Positions 35,946 through 45,700 of a stretch of DNA of 64,000 nucleotides are shown here, one piece after another. The notes under the pieces are model-generated. The model was not told where the DNA came from and ran no database searches. It was given only the letters and a program-made list of their open reading frames with translations. Each line of letters starts with the position of its first letter. The stretch's first letter is position 1. Made by a program: the position numbers and the translations under genes. The stretch is from Actinomycetota bacterium (lineage in GTDB: Bacteria; Actinomycetota; Acidimicrobiia; Acidimicrobiales; Microtrichaceae): NCBI GenBank assembly GCA_016703525.1, contig JADJBW010000014.1:62001-126000 (forward strand). The letters run 5' to 3'.

Positions 35946-37089
35946 TCAGGCCACCGCCCCATCCGCGTGCAGCTGCTGCACGCGATCGTCGCCCAGCCCG
36001 AGCCACTCGCCGAGGATCTCGTCGGTGTGCTGCCCGGCGTGCGCCGGGGGGCACTGGACCGCTCCCGGGGTCGCCGAGAACCGAGGCGCTGGCGCCGGCT
36101 GCACGATGCCGTTGAGCTCCACGAACGTGCCGCGCTCGATGTTGTGCGGATGCTTGGGGGCCTCGTCCATGGTGAGCACCGGAGCGAAACAGGCGTCGGT
36201 CGTCTCGAGGATCTCGCACCATTCGTCGCGGGTGCGACGCGAACACCTCGCGGAACCGAGCCTTCAGCTCGGGCCACGCGGCCTTGTCCATCTGGTGCGG
36301 AAGCTCCGCATCCGCCAGGCCGACGCGCTCCAAGAGCTCGGCGTAGAACTGCGGCTCGATCGCGCCGATCGAGATCCACGTACCGTCCGCGCAGCGGTAC
36401 GTGTCGTAGAAGTGCGCACCCGTGTCGAGCAGGTTGGTGCCCGGCGCCTCGGAATCCCAGATGCCCATGCCTTTGAACGCCCAGATCATCGACATGAGCA
36501 CGGCCGAGCCGTCGACCATCGCCGCGTCGACCACCTGGCCGACGCCGGTCGTTCGTGCCGACAGCGCTGCGCACACGACCCCGAACGCGAGGAGCATCCC
36601 GCCGCCGCCGAAGTCGCCCACGATGTTGATGGGTGGCGTCGGCTGCTCGCCGTCGCGGGCGAACGACGCAAGCGCACCAGCGAGGGCGATGTAGTTGATG
36701 TCGTGGCCCGCGGCGGGCGCATGGGGCCCTCCTGGCCCCATCCCGTCATGCGGCCGAACACCAGGCGCGGGTTGCGCGAGGCACACGTCGGGGCCGAATC
36801 CCAGCCGCTCGGCGACGCCGGGGCGGAACCCCTCGATCAAGATGTCGGCTTCGGCGGCCAGATCGAGGAGCACCTCCACGCCGGCCGGCGACTTGAGATC
36901 GACGCCGATCGATCGCCGACCGCGAGCGAGCGAGTCGCTGGGCGGCACGGCGGGATCGAAGCCACGCACGTGTGCGGACCGATCCACGCGGATCACGTCG
37001 GCTCCCATGTCGGCGAGCATCATGGCGCAGAACGGTCCGGGGCCGATGCCGGCCACTTCGATCACTTTCACTCCGGAGAGCGGTCCCAT
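35946..37089 (-). CDS. Alpha-methylacyl-CoA racemase/CoA-transferase family III (multiple frameshifts)
   Basis: A CaiB/BaiF-type protein close to actinobacterial alpha-methylacyl-CoA racemases. N-term: MGPLSGVKVIEVAGIGPGPF, DVIRVDR, GRRSIGVDLKSPAG. Active-site His/Asp region APAAGHDINYIALAGALAS and DFGGGGMLLAFG. The frame breaks three times. Near 36771-36776 two bases (GC) are missing before NPRLVFGRMTGWGQEGPM. Near 36721 one G is missing before APAAGHDINY. At about 36231-36240 the frame moves again to TRDEWCEILETTDACFAPVL and on to the TGA at 35946. Rejoined, it gives about 382 residues. Start ATG 37089 with an AAAGGGA ribosome-binding site. Confidence 0.85.
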
Positions 37090-37108
37090 GGTGGTGTCGT
37101 TCCCTTTC

Positions 37109-37957
37109 TTACGCGCGGCTTCCCAGCGCGGGTTCGATCGTGCGGAGGTGCTCGGCCACCGCGTCGGTGAAGATCTTCCAGAAGCACGGGGTCAGGTCGT
37201 GGCCCATGCCGTCGACCTCCACGAATCGGGCGTTCGGGACGAGCTCGGCCGTGCGGCGCCCGCCCGAGATATCGATCAGCGGGTCGCGGTTGCCGTGGAT
37301 GACGAGCGTCGCAACGTCGAGCGCCGCGAGGCCGGCGGAACGGTCGGTGGCGCCGATGACCGCGCCCGCCTGCCGTGCGACCACCGAGCGGTCGGAACTG
37401 CGGTCGTACGCAGCTTCGGCGCGTTCCGCCTGCAGCGGCCGGTCGAACACGTCGTCGTTGTTGATGAGGACGCGGGACAGCTCGACCGCGGCATCGATGG
37501 CCGCGCTTCGGTCGGCCGCCGGTGCGAAGGTGGAGATGATCGCGGCGAGCGCCTCGGGGTCGGACTGCCCCACGGACGGGTCGCCCGGCGTCGACTGCAC
37601 CGAGATGAGCGAGCGGACACGCTGCGGCGAAGCGATCGCCATGGTCTGCGCGATCATCCCACCCATCGATGATCCCCACACATGGGCCGAATCGAGGCCG
37701 AGCGCATCGAGCACGCCGACGGCGTCGTCCGCCATGTCGGCCAGGGTGTACTCGCCGTCGAAGCGATCCGACAGGCCGATGTCGCGGTTGTCGAAGCGGA
37801 CGACGAACAGCCCGAGGTCGGCGAACTGAGCGCACCACGGGTCGGGGTAGTTGATGCACTGCGCGCCGAGGCCCGCGATCAGCAGCAGCGGAGGGTCGTC
37901 GGCGCGCCCGAAGGTCTCGACGTGGAGGGACAACCCGTTCGCACTCACGAATGACAT
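37109..37957 (-). CDS. Alpha/beta hydrolase
   Basis: A 282-residue alpha/beta-hydrolase. Oxyanion region LLLIAGLGAQCINYPDPW, DNRDIGLSDRFDGEYTLADMADDAVGVLDALG, nucleophile elbow GSSMGGMIAQ (Ser), acid Asp in HGNRDPLID, and catalytic His in VDGMGHDLTP. Close in pattern to hydrolases encoded beside CoA-transferases in fatty-acid or polyketide-like catabolism. ATG 37957 is taken; the longer reading starts with TTG. It leads a hydrolase-racemase-PIG-L run. Confidence 0.88.
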   Translation of the reverse strand: MSFVSANGLSLHVETFGRADDPPLLLIAGLGAQCINYPDPWCAQFADLGLFVVRFDNRDIGLSDRFDGEYTLADMADDAVGVLDALGLDSAHVWGSSMGGMIAQTMAIASPQRVRSLISVQSTPGDPSVGQSDPEALAAIISTFAPAADRSAAIDAAVELSRVLINNDDVFDRPLQAERAEAAYDRSSDRSVVARQAGAVIGATDRSAGLAALDVATLVIHGNRDPLIDISGGRRTAELVPNARFVEVDGMGHDLTPCFWKIFTDAVAEHLRTIEPALGSRA

Positions 37958-38015
37958 GGCGCCCAATCGAAACAGGTCGGGCGGGGGCGGTCAACCGCGC
38001 CCGGCCGATGATCCT

Positions 38016-38675
38016 TCAGCCGAGCAGTTGCGCCTTCTGCGCCTCGAACTCGGCGTCGGTGAGCACGCCGCGGGCGTGCAGGTCGGCGAGCTTCTCCAGC
38101 TGTTCGGCCACGGTGATCGACGCACCGACCGCACCGACCGCCGCCTCGCGGGCCTCGCCCCCGATGCGGTCGAGCCGACGATTCTCGTACTTCTCCATCT
38201 CCTGGTAGATGGTCGACTGCACGCCGATCGGGTCGTACACATCGGAGAAGTTCTGCCGCGAATTCTCGCCCGCCGACTCGATCGCCAGGTCGCCGGCCCG
38301 CAGCAGCCGCTCGAAGAAGGTCTGGCTGAAGAACACGGTGTTGATGCGATCGAGGGGGATCTCGATCCCGGACTTGCGCAGCACGCCCGACCGGTAGATG
38401 CAGCGCTCGGTGGTCACCACGAAGTTGGTGGTCCGCCAGGCGACGAGGCGCAACAGGAACCAGCCGAGCGCAAGCGCGACGAGCAACGCCACGACGATGC
38501 GCAGCGGCGTCTCGAGCGAGGAGTCCTTGTCGAACTCGTAGATCAGCCCCACGTAGGCGCCGAGTGCGATGGCGAGCACCAGCACCGAACCTCGCGGGAC
38601 GAGAAACCACCAATGCGGGTGGCGGTCGATCACGATCTGCTCGTCGTTGAACAGGTGCTTCTGCGACAGGCTCAC
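38016..38675 (-). CDS. Membrane protein with bacterial PH domain and SHOCT tail
   Basis: A 219-residue protein. Two transmembrane helices at about 26-46 and 58-80 precede a YdbS-like bacterial PH domain (TTNFVVTTERCIYRSGVLRKSG, EIPLDRINTVFFSQTFFERLLRAGDLAI). It ends in a short SHOCT motif (LEKLADLHARGVLTDAEFEAQKAQLLG). GTG 38675 sits 7 nt after a -10 box. Divergent from uvrD2. The function is unknown; PH/DUF304 proteins are often envelope stress associated. Confidence 0.85.
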   Translation of the reverse strand: MSLSQKHLFNDEQIVIDRHPHWWFLVPRGSVLVLAIALGAYVGLIYEFDKDSSLETPLRIVVALLVALALGWFLLRLVAWRTTNFVVTTERCIYRSGVLRKSGIEIPLDRINTVFFSQTFFERLLRAGDLAIESAGENSRQNFSDVYDPIGVQSTIYQEMEKYENRRLDRIGGEAREAAVGAVGASITVAEQLEKLADLHARGVLTDAEFEAQKAQLLG

Positions 38676-38682
38676 GTGGGCA

Positions 38683-38688
38683 ACGCTA
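38683..38688 (-). promoter_or_regulatory. -10 box (TAGCGT), leaderless start of the PH-domain gene
   Basis: TAGCGT on the minus strand ends 7 nt before GTG 38675. With the uvrD2 box at 38760 it makes a divergent promoter pair within 98 nt. Confidence 0.5.
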
Positions 38689-38759
38689 CCGCCACCGGCC
38701 CGGCGTCGGGCCGGACCGGGACGGACCTTCGCCCCGAACTCGGTGTCGGTGGGGGCCGA

Positions 38760-38765
38760 TAGGGT
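38760..38765 (+). promoter_or_regulatory. -10 box (TAGGGT), leaderless start of uvrD2
   Basis: TAGGGT ends 7 nt before GTG 38773, supporting that start over longer in-frame readings upstream. Confidence 0.5.
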
Positions 38766-38772
38766 CCGCGGG

Positions 38773-40998
38773 GTGCACCCCAGTGACGCGCTCTTTCCCG
38801 ACGAATCGGAGGAACCGACCGAGTCGACCGATGCGGCGCGACGCGACGCGCTGCTGTCGAGTCTCAACCCGGCGCAGCGCGAGGCGGTGCTGCATGCCGC
38901 CCCGGTGCTGCGCATCATCGCCGGTGCCGGGTCGGGAAAGACCCGCGTGCTCACCCGTCGCATCGCTCGTCGAGCGCTCGACGGCGACATCGACGCACGG
39001 CGCGTGCTCGCGGTCACCTTCACGCGACGAGCCGCTGCCGAGCTCCGCTCCCGACTCGGCCAGCTCGGCCTGCGCGAAGGGGTCAACGCCGGCACCTTCC
39101 ATGCGGTGGCCTTCACCCAACTGCGCCGGCGGTGGGAGGAGCGGGGAATCACCCCGCCGGAACTGCTCGACCGCAAGGTCGGGTTCGTCGCGGGGCTCAT
39201 GCGTGACCGCTCCTCCACCCTTCCCCTCGACGTGGTCTCCGAGATCGAATGGGCCAAGGCGCGCATGATCACCGCTGCGGCCTATCCCGCCGCAGCGGCC
39301 GCAGCCGACCGCACGCCGCCGATCGACTTCGAGCGCGTCGCCGATGTGTACCGGCGCTACGAAGAGGAGAAGCTCGCGCGGCGCCTCGTCGACTTCGACG
39401 ACCTCCTGCGCCTCGCGACCCGCGACATCGAGGCCGATCCCGAGTACGCAGCGGCTCGGCGTTGGCGCTTCCGCCACTTCTTCGTCGACGAGTTCCAAGA
39501 CGTCAACCCGCTGCAGTTCCGGCTCCTGCAGGCATGGGTGGGGCCCGATGTCGACCTGTGCGTGGTCGGCGACCCCAACCAGGCGATCTACGCGTGGAAC
39601 GGCGCCGATTCGAGCTACCTCGACCACTTCGATCGGCACTTCGCCGGGGCGGCGACCGTGGAGCTGACTGACAACTACCGGTCGACGCCGCAGATCATCG
39701 GCCTGGCCAACGCGGTGCTCAGCCGAACCTCGGCACGCCGGTTCCGGCTGGTGCCGCACCGGGGCGACGGCCCCGTTCCCGAGGTGCACGCGCTGCTCGA
39801 CGAGGTCACCGAAGCGCGCTCGATCGCACGCCGGGTACGCGACCGGCACGCGCCGGGGGCGCGCTGGGCCGACCAAGCGGTGTTGGTGCGCACCAACGCG
39901 CAGCTCGCCGCGTTGGAAGAGGCGTTCTCGGCGGCGAAGATCCCCACCCGCAGCCGCGGCGGCGGGTCGCTGCTGGAACAACCGGAGGTGCGCGACGCCC
40001 TCCGGCGTCTCGGGCGCCCCGGCGGATCGCTCCCCGTCGCCGTCACCGACCTGGCGTCCGAGGTCGATGCGGGGCTCGCAGCGATGGAACGAGCGGAGGC
40101 GAGCGCCAACGAAGGCGTCGCTCCCGCAGGCGCACCGATCGAGGACACCGCGCCCGCTGGCGGCACTCCGAACGACGACGGCGCACCCGATGAACGCGGG
40201 CGTTCGCGGTCCCCGCACGGCCCTTCCCCGCTCGGCACCGATCGCCTGCGCAACGTCGCCGAGCTGGTCCGACTCGCCCGCGAGTTCCTCGACCTGGAGC
40301 CCGCCGGAAACGGCCCGTCGTTCGTGACCTGGGTGCGTTCCGCGCTCCGCAGCGAATCCACCAACACCGCCGGCGACGCCGTCGATCTCGCCACCTTCCA
40401 CGCCGCGAAGGGTCTGGAGTGGCCGATCGTGCACCTCGCCGGCATCGAGGAGGGCCTCGTCCCGATCCACTACGCGCGTACCGCCGAGGCCGAGGCGGAA
40501 GAGCATCGGCTGTTGTACGTCGCCATCACCCGCGCCGAGCGAGAGCTGCACGTCAGCTGGGCACAGCGCCGCACCTTCGGCAGCCGATCGATCAACCGTC
40601 GCCCGTCGCCCCACCTCGAGGTGATCGAGCTGGCGATCTCGATGCTCGCCGACGCCGCGTCGCCCGCCGACCTCGCTGCGGCGGTGCGTCAAGAGCGTGC
40701 CAAGCTGCGCCAGGCGGCGGGAGATCGACCGGGACGGCGACGGGCCATCGGGCGCGAGGAGGCGCCCGACCTCGACGGCGACGCGCAGGCGCTGCTGGAA
40801 CGGCTGAAGGCGTGGCGACGCGATCAGGCCCGGGCCGCCAACGTGCCTGCGTACGTGGTGTTCAACGACGCGACCCTCACCGCCGTCGCCCGGGCGCGCC
40901 CCCGCTCGAACGCAGCACTGCTCCAGATCGCCGGCGTCGGGCCGGTCAAGGCGCAGCGCTACGGGCCCGAACTGCTTCGGTTGGTCGGCGCCGAGTAG
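38773..40998 (+). CDS. uvrD2: UvrD/Rep-family DNA helicase with HRDC domain (UvrD2-like)
   Basis: A 741-residue SF1A helicase. Motifs: Q (LNPAQREAV), I (IIAGAGSGKTRVLTRRIA), Ia (VTFTRRAAAELRSRL), II (HFFVDEFQDVNPLQ), III (CVVGDPNQAIYAWNGADSSY), IV (ELTDNYRST), V (VDLATFHAAKGLEWPIVHLAG), VI (RLLYVAITRAERELHVSWA). An insertion rich in Pro/Ala/Gly (about 430-490) interrupts domain 2. The C-terminus is an HRDC domain (LLERLKAWRRDQARAANVPAYVVFNDATL to GPVKAQRYG), as in mycobacterial UvrD2. It acts in DNA repair and replication restart. Confidence 0.94.
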   Translation: MHPSDALFPDESEEPTESTDAARRDALLSSLNPAQREAVLHAAPVLRIIAGAGSGKTRVLTRRIARRALDGDIDARRVLAVTFTRRAAAELRSRLGQLGLREGVNAGTFHAVAFTQLRRRWEERGITPPELLDRKVGFVAGLMRDRSSTLPLDVVSEIEWAKARMITAAAYPAAAAAADRTPPIDFERVADVYRRYEEEKLARRLVDFDDLLRLATRDIEADPEYAAARRWRFRHFFVDEFQDVNPLQFRLLQAWVGPDVDLCVVGDPNQAIYAWNGADSSYLDHFDRHFAGAATVELTDNYRSTPQIIGLANAVLSRTSARRFRLVPHRGDGPVPEVHALLDEVTEARSIARRVRDRHAPGARWADQAVLVRTNAQLAALEEAFSAAKIPTRSRGGGSLLEQPEVRDALRRLGRPGGSLPVAVTDLASEVDAGLAAMERAEASANEGVAPAGAPIEDTAPAGGTPNDDGAPDERGRSRSPHGPSPLGTDRLRNVAELVRLAREFLDLEPAGNGPSFVTWVRSALRSESTNTAGDAVDLATFHAAKGLEWPIVHLAGIEEGLVPIHYARTAEAEAEEHRLLYVAITRAERELHVSWAQRRTFGSRSINRRPSPHLEVIELAISMLADAASPADLAAAVRQERAKLRQAAGDRPGRRRAIGREEAPDLDGDAQALLERLKAWRRDQARAANVPAYVVFNDATLTAVARARPRSNAALLQIAGVGPVKAQRYGPELLRLVGAE

Positions 40999-41004
40999 TG
41001 CGCG

Positions 41005-41811
41005 TCAGCGCGTCGGCGGCGTGCCGGAGCCGAGCCCCAGGCGGGCCCGAGCCGCGAGCAGCTCGGCGAACTTGTCCTGGTCGAACGCGATGAACAGCCC
41101 CTCGGCCTCGGCGGTGAGCCGCTCGCCGGCGAACATGGCGCCGACCACGAAGATCTTTCGGCCCTCGCGCCGGTCGAGTTCGCCCTCGATCCGCAGGTCT
41201 TCGCAGAGCGGGGTCGGCGACCGGTAGTTGACGGTCAGCCGCGCGGTCATCCCCTGGGTGCCCGACAACGACTGCGCCGCGCCGAGCACCTCGTCGAACG
41301 CGGCCGCGACGTATCCGCCGTGGACGCACCCGGGCGGCCCCTCGTACGCCGAGCCGAAGCGTACGTTGCACACCACCTTGGCGCCGTCGTAGGCCAACTC
41401 CATCGGCGGCGACATCGGGTTCGCGAGCCCGATGAAGGGGCTGAAGTCGAACGACGCCCATGCCTCGGGGTCGCCACGATCGATCAGGTCGCGTCGCGAC
41501 GCCAGCAGCTCGCCGGCGTTCGCCATCTCGGCGATGCCCTCGTAGTGGGCGCCACCAGGCATGCGCCGAATGGTCGCGGCCACGTTCTCCAAGAGCGCGG
41601 CGGCCTGCGCGAGCTCGTCCTCGTCGGCCGACGTCGACGACATCGCGTCGATGATGTCGCGACCCGCTGCCGCGAGGCGGCGCAGCGCGAGCCGGCGCGG
41701 CGTGGGCGGCAGGCCGTGCAGCCCGTCGACGCGGGGGCTGCGGCCGGGCTGTTCGGGAAGCGCTCCGGGAAAGCCGTCGGAGCCGGGCGGGGGTCCCTGG
41801 ACGTCGGTCAT
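41005..41811 (-). CDS. PaaI-like hotdog thioesterase
   Basis: A 268-residue protein. Residues 1-110 are a Pro/Gly-rich N-terminus plus a helical region (ALLENVAATIRRMPG). The C-terminal half is a hotdog fold with the catalytic-type loop PPGCVHGGYVAAAFDEVLG and strands GMTARLTVNYRSPTPLCEDL and GRKIFVVGAMFAGERLTAEAEGLFI. This matches acyl-CoA thioesterases common in fatty-acid-degrading Actinobacteria. Convergent with uvrD2 with 6 nt between the stops. ATG 41811 lies 7 nt after a TACCGT box. Confidence 0.85.
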   Translation of the reverse strand: MTDVQGPPPGSDGFPGALPEQPGRSPRVDGLHGLPPTPRRLALRRLAAAGRDIIDAMSSTSADEDELAQAAALLENVAATIRRMPGGAHYEGIAEMANAGELLASRRDLIDRGDPEAWASFDFSPFIGLANPMSPPMELAYDGAKVVCNVRFGSAYEGPPGCVHGGYVAAAFDEVLGAAQSLSGTQGMTARLTVNYRSPTPLCEDLRIEGELDRREGRKIFVVGAMFAGERLTAEAEGLFIAFDQDKFAELLAARARLGLGSGTPPTR

Positions 41812-41818
41812 GGCCACC

Positions 41819-41824
41819 ACGGTA
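41819..41824 (-). promoter_or_regulatory. -10 box (TACCGT), leaderless start of the thioesterase gene
   Basis: TACCGT on the minus strand ends 7 nt before ATG 41811. Confidence 0.5.
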
Positions 41825-41860
41825 GAGGCTGACACCGCCGCCCCAGGCCGGCGCGATGCG

Positions 41861-42646
41861 TCAGGCAGGTGCCGCCACGTCGAACCAGCCGAGCACGGGA
41901 GCGTGGTCCGACGGCTTGGTCCCCTTGCGGGCGTTGCGGTCGACGAGGTCGCTGCGGTTGAGCGCCGCGAGCGCACGGCTCGACAGCAGGTAGTCGATGC
42001 GCATGCCGCGCCGCTGGTGGAAGTCGCCCGCCCGGTAGTCCCAGTAGCTGAAGAGGCCGTCGTCGGCGAACCGCTCGCGGAACGTGTCGACGAGGCCCCA
42101 CGCCTTCACGTCGCTCAAGGCGGCACGCTCCGCGTCGGACACGTGCGTCATCCCGGCGAACGCCTCGGGTTTCCAGACGTCGCGGTCGTCGGGCGCGATG
42201 TTCCAGTCGCCGAGCACCACGAGGAGCTCGTCGGGCGAATGGTGCCGATCGAGGTGGTTGCGGAGCCGACCGAGCCAATCGAGCTTGTAGCGATAGTGGT
42301 CGTGGTCGAGCTCACGGCCGTTGGGAACGTAGACCGACGCGACCCGCACCCCGCCGCAGGTCGCCCAGATGACGCGGGCATCGGGATCGGGCTCGCGCCC
42401 GTCGTCGAAGCCGGACACGACGTCCGAGATGCCCACGCGGGACAGGATCGCCACGCCGTTCCACCGCCCATGCCCGTGGTGCACGGCCTCGTAGCCCATC
42501 GCCGCGAACGTCATGGCGGGAAACTGATCGTCGGACATCTTCGTTTCCTGCATGCACAGCACGTCGGGCTGCACCGTCGTGAGCCAGTCCTCGACCCGCG
42601 GCATCCTGGCGTTCAGCGAGTTCACGTTCCACGTCGCGATCAGCAT
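41861..42646 (-). CDS. xthA: Exodeoxyribonuclease III / AP endonuclease
   Basis: A 261-residue ExoIII of the EEP superfamily, for base-excision repair. Motifs: MLIATWNVNSLNARMPRVEDWL, LCMQETKMSDDQFP (Glu metal ligand), VYVPNGRELDHDHYRYKLDWL (Tyr), LGDWNIAPDDRDVW (Asp/Asn), and RIDYLLSSRAL with the final KGTKPSDHAPVLGWFD (Asp-His). Normal length. Start ATG 42646 with a -10 box 7 nt upstream. Confidence 0.95.
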   Translation of the reverse strand: MLIATWNVNSLNARMPRVEDWLTTVQPDVLCMQETKMSDDQFPAMTFAAMGYEAVHHGHGRWNGVAILSRVGISDVVSGFDDGREPDPDARVIWATCGGVRVASVYVPNGRELDHDHYRYKLDWLGRLRNHLDRHHSPDELLVVLGDWNIAPDDRDVWKPEAFAGMTHVSDAERAALSDVKAWGLVDTFRERFADDGLFSYWDYRAGDFHQRRGMRIDYLLSSRALAALNRSDLVDRNARKGTKPSDHAPVLGWFDVAAPA

Positions 42647-42653
42647 CGGGCCG

Positions 42654-42659
42654 ACACTA
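42654..42659 (-). promoter_or_regulatory. -10 box (TAGTGT), leaderless start of xthA
   Basis: TAGTGT on the minus strand ends 7 nt before ATG 42646. Confidence 0.5.
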
Positions 42660-42771
42660 CCGGCCCGTCCCCCGGCCCGTCCCGGCCCCGCCGACCAGCC
42701 CCACCGCCAACCCTCCGGCGCCACCCGCCGCGGCCGCCGAACCGCCGACCGAGGCCTGTCGGAGGCGCCGG

Positions 42772-42777
42772 TAGCAT
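42772..42777 (+). promoter_or_regulatory. -10 box (TAGCAT), leaderless start of kgd
   Basis: TAGCAT ends 7 nt before ATG 42785; no ribosome-binding site is present. Confidence 0.5.
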
Positions 42778-42784
42778 TGGCCCA

Positions 42785-45700
42785 ATGCCAGAAGAACCGG
42801 GGAACTCCGCCGAACATCTCGGACCCAACGCGTGGCTCGTCGACGAGATCTACGAGGCCTACCGCAACGACCCCAACTCGGTGAGCCCCACATGGCAGGA
42901 GTTCTTCACGGACTACCGCCCCACGACCGTCCCCTCCCGCCGAAACGCGACTCCCGACGTCGCTGCGCCGGCGACGCCACCCGCCGCGACACCGGCAGCG
43001 ACACCGGCAGCTGCGACGCGACCCCCGGCGGCGACCTCCGCACCAGGCGCGGCGGTCGAGCCGCCCGGAACGCAGATCCGCGGCGTCGGTGCGCGCATCG
43101 TCGAGAACATGGAACGCTCGCTGGCCGTGCCCACCGCGACGAGCTTTCGCGAGGTCCCCGCGAAGCTGCTCGAGGTGAACCGCTCGATCATCAACGGCTA
43201 CCTCGGCCGGACGCGAGGCGGGAAGGTCAGCTTCACGCACCTGATCGGCTACGCCATCGTTCGAGCGATCGTCGACCACGTGCCGCAGATGAACGCATCG
43301 TTCGCGGAGGGCCCCAACGGCGAGCCCCGCCTCGTGCGCCCCGAGCATGTGAACCTCGGGCTCGCGGTCGACCTGACGAAGAAGGACGGGACGCGCACCC
43401 TGCTCGTACCGTGCATCCGCGAGGCCGACACGATGGACTTCGCCGAGTTCGTCGCGACCTACGACGACCTCATCCGGAAGGCCAACAACAACCGGCTCAG
43501 CCCCGACGACTTCGCGGGCGTCACCGTGACCCTCACGAACCCGGGCACGATCGGCACCGAGCGCTCGGTCCCGCGGTTGATGCCCGGCCAGGGCGTGATC
43601 GTCGGCGTCGGCACCCTCGGGTTCCCCACCGCCTTCACCGCTGCCGACCAGCGCACCATCGCCGACCTCGGCATCTCGAAGACGATGACGATCAGCTCGA
43701 CGTACGACCATCGCATCATCCAGGGCGCCGAGTCGGGACTGTTCCTGCGCCACATCCACGAACTGCTCCTCGGGGCGGAGGGGTTCTACGAAGGGATCTT
43801 CGAGTCGATCGGCGTGCCATACACCGCGGTGCAATGGCGCACCGACGTGAACCCGGTCGACCGCGAAGAGGCGATGATCGGCAAGCAGATGCAGGTGGCG
43901 AACCTCATCAACATGTACCGCGTGCGCGGCCACCTGATCGCCGACCTCGACCCGCTCGCCGCCGAGCCGCCCGAGATGCACCCCGAGCTCGACCCGGCGA
44001 CCTACGGCCTGACCATCTGGGATCTCGAGCGCGAGTTCCTGACCGGCGTCGAGCAGGGGGTGTACGCCCCGGTCGGCGGGCGTGAGCGCATGCGCCTCGG
44101 CGACATGCTGCACGTGCTGCGCGACGCCTACTGCCGAACGGTGGGCATCGAGTACACCCACATCCAGTCGACCGAGGAGAAGCGCTGGGTCCAGGAGCAG
44201 GTCGAGGGCGCACCGACCCGGCTCGACGCCGCCGAGCAGCACCACATCCTCGGCCGGCTGAACGCGGCCGAGGCGCTCGAGAAGTTCCTCGCAACCAAAT
44301 GGATGGGGCAGAAGCGCTTCGGGCTCGAAGGCGCCGAATCGGCGATCGCAATTCTCGACGCCCTGCTCGACGACGCGGCCGACCGCCGCCTCGCCTCGGC
44401 GGTGCTCGGCATGGCGCACCGTGGCCGGCTCAACGTGCTGGTCAACATCGTGGGCAAGAGCTACGAGCAGCTGTTCAAGGAGTTCGAGGGCCACGTTGAC
44501 CCCGACTCGATCCAGGGCTCGGGCGACGTGAAGTACCACCTCGGTCAGACCGGCACGTTCACGAGTCGGGCCGGCAATCAGCTGCCGCTCGAACTCGCCG
44601 CGAACCCGTCCCACCTCGAAGCGGTCGACCCCGTGGTCGAGGGCATGGCGCGTGCGCGCATGGACCGCATCGCCCGCGGGGGCTCGGCCGGCGACTACCC
44701 GGTGCTGCCGATCCTGCTGCACGGCGACGCGGCGTTCGCCGGACAGGGCGTGATCGCCGAGACGCTCAACCTGTCGCTCATCAAGGGGTACAAGGTCGGC
44801 GGCACGATCCACCTCGTGGTGAACAACCAGCTCGGGTTCACCACCGACCCGTCCGCGGCGCGCAGCTCCGAGTACTGCACCGACATCGCCAAGACCGTGC
44901 AGGCGCCGATCTTCCACGTGAACGGCGACGACCCCGAGGCGTGCGTGCGCGTCGCTCGGCTCGCCCTCGCGTATCGGCAGCGGTTCTTCAAGGACGTCGT
45001 GATCGACATGGTCTGCTACCGGCGCCACGGCCACAACGAGGGCGACGATCCGAGCTACACCCAGCCGCTCATGTACCGCCGCATCGACGCTCGGCGAAGC
45101 GTCCGCAAGCTCTACACCGAGGCGCTCGTGCGGCGCGGCGACATCTCGATCGAGGACGCCGAGGCCGCGCTCGATGACTTCAACCGCCGGCTGCAGGCGG
45201 CGCTCGACGAGACCCGCTCCACCGCGCCGAGCGGCGAGGTGATCGCGCTCCCCCACCCTCCCGCTCGCGGCGTGCTTCCCCCCGCCGACACCGCGGTCGG
45301 TGCCGACACCCTCGAGACCGTGTACGAAGCGCTCGCCGCCACCCCCGACGGGCTCACGATCCACCCGAAGCTGGCGCGCCAATTCGACGCGAGGACGAAG
45401 CTGTTCCGCAGCGGCGGGGTCGACTGGGCGCTCGCCGAGGCGTTCGCCTTCGGCACCCTGCTCCACGAGGGCACCTCGATCCGGCTCACCGGCCAGGACT
45501 CGCGCCGCGGCACGTTCAGCCATCGTCATTCCACCCTGGTCGACTACGAGACCGGCGGCGAGCATCAGCCGCTCGCCGCGCTCGCGCAGGGCGACACGCA
45601 CCTGTGGATCTACGACTCGCTGCTCAGCGAGTACGCGGCGCTCGGTTTCGAGTACGGGTACTCGGTCGCCAGCCCCGATGCGCTCGTCATGTGGGAGGCG

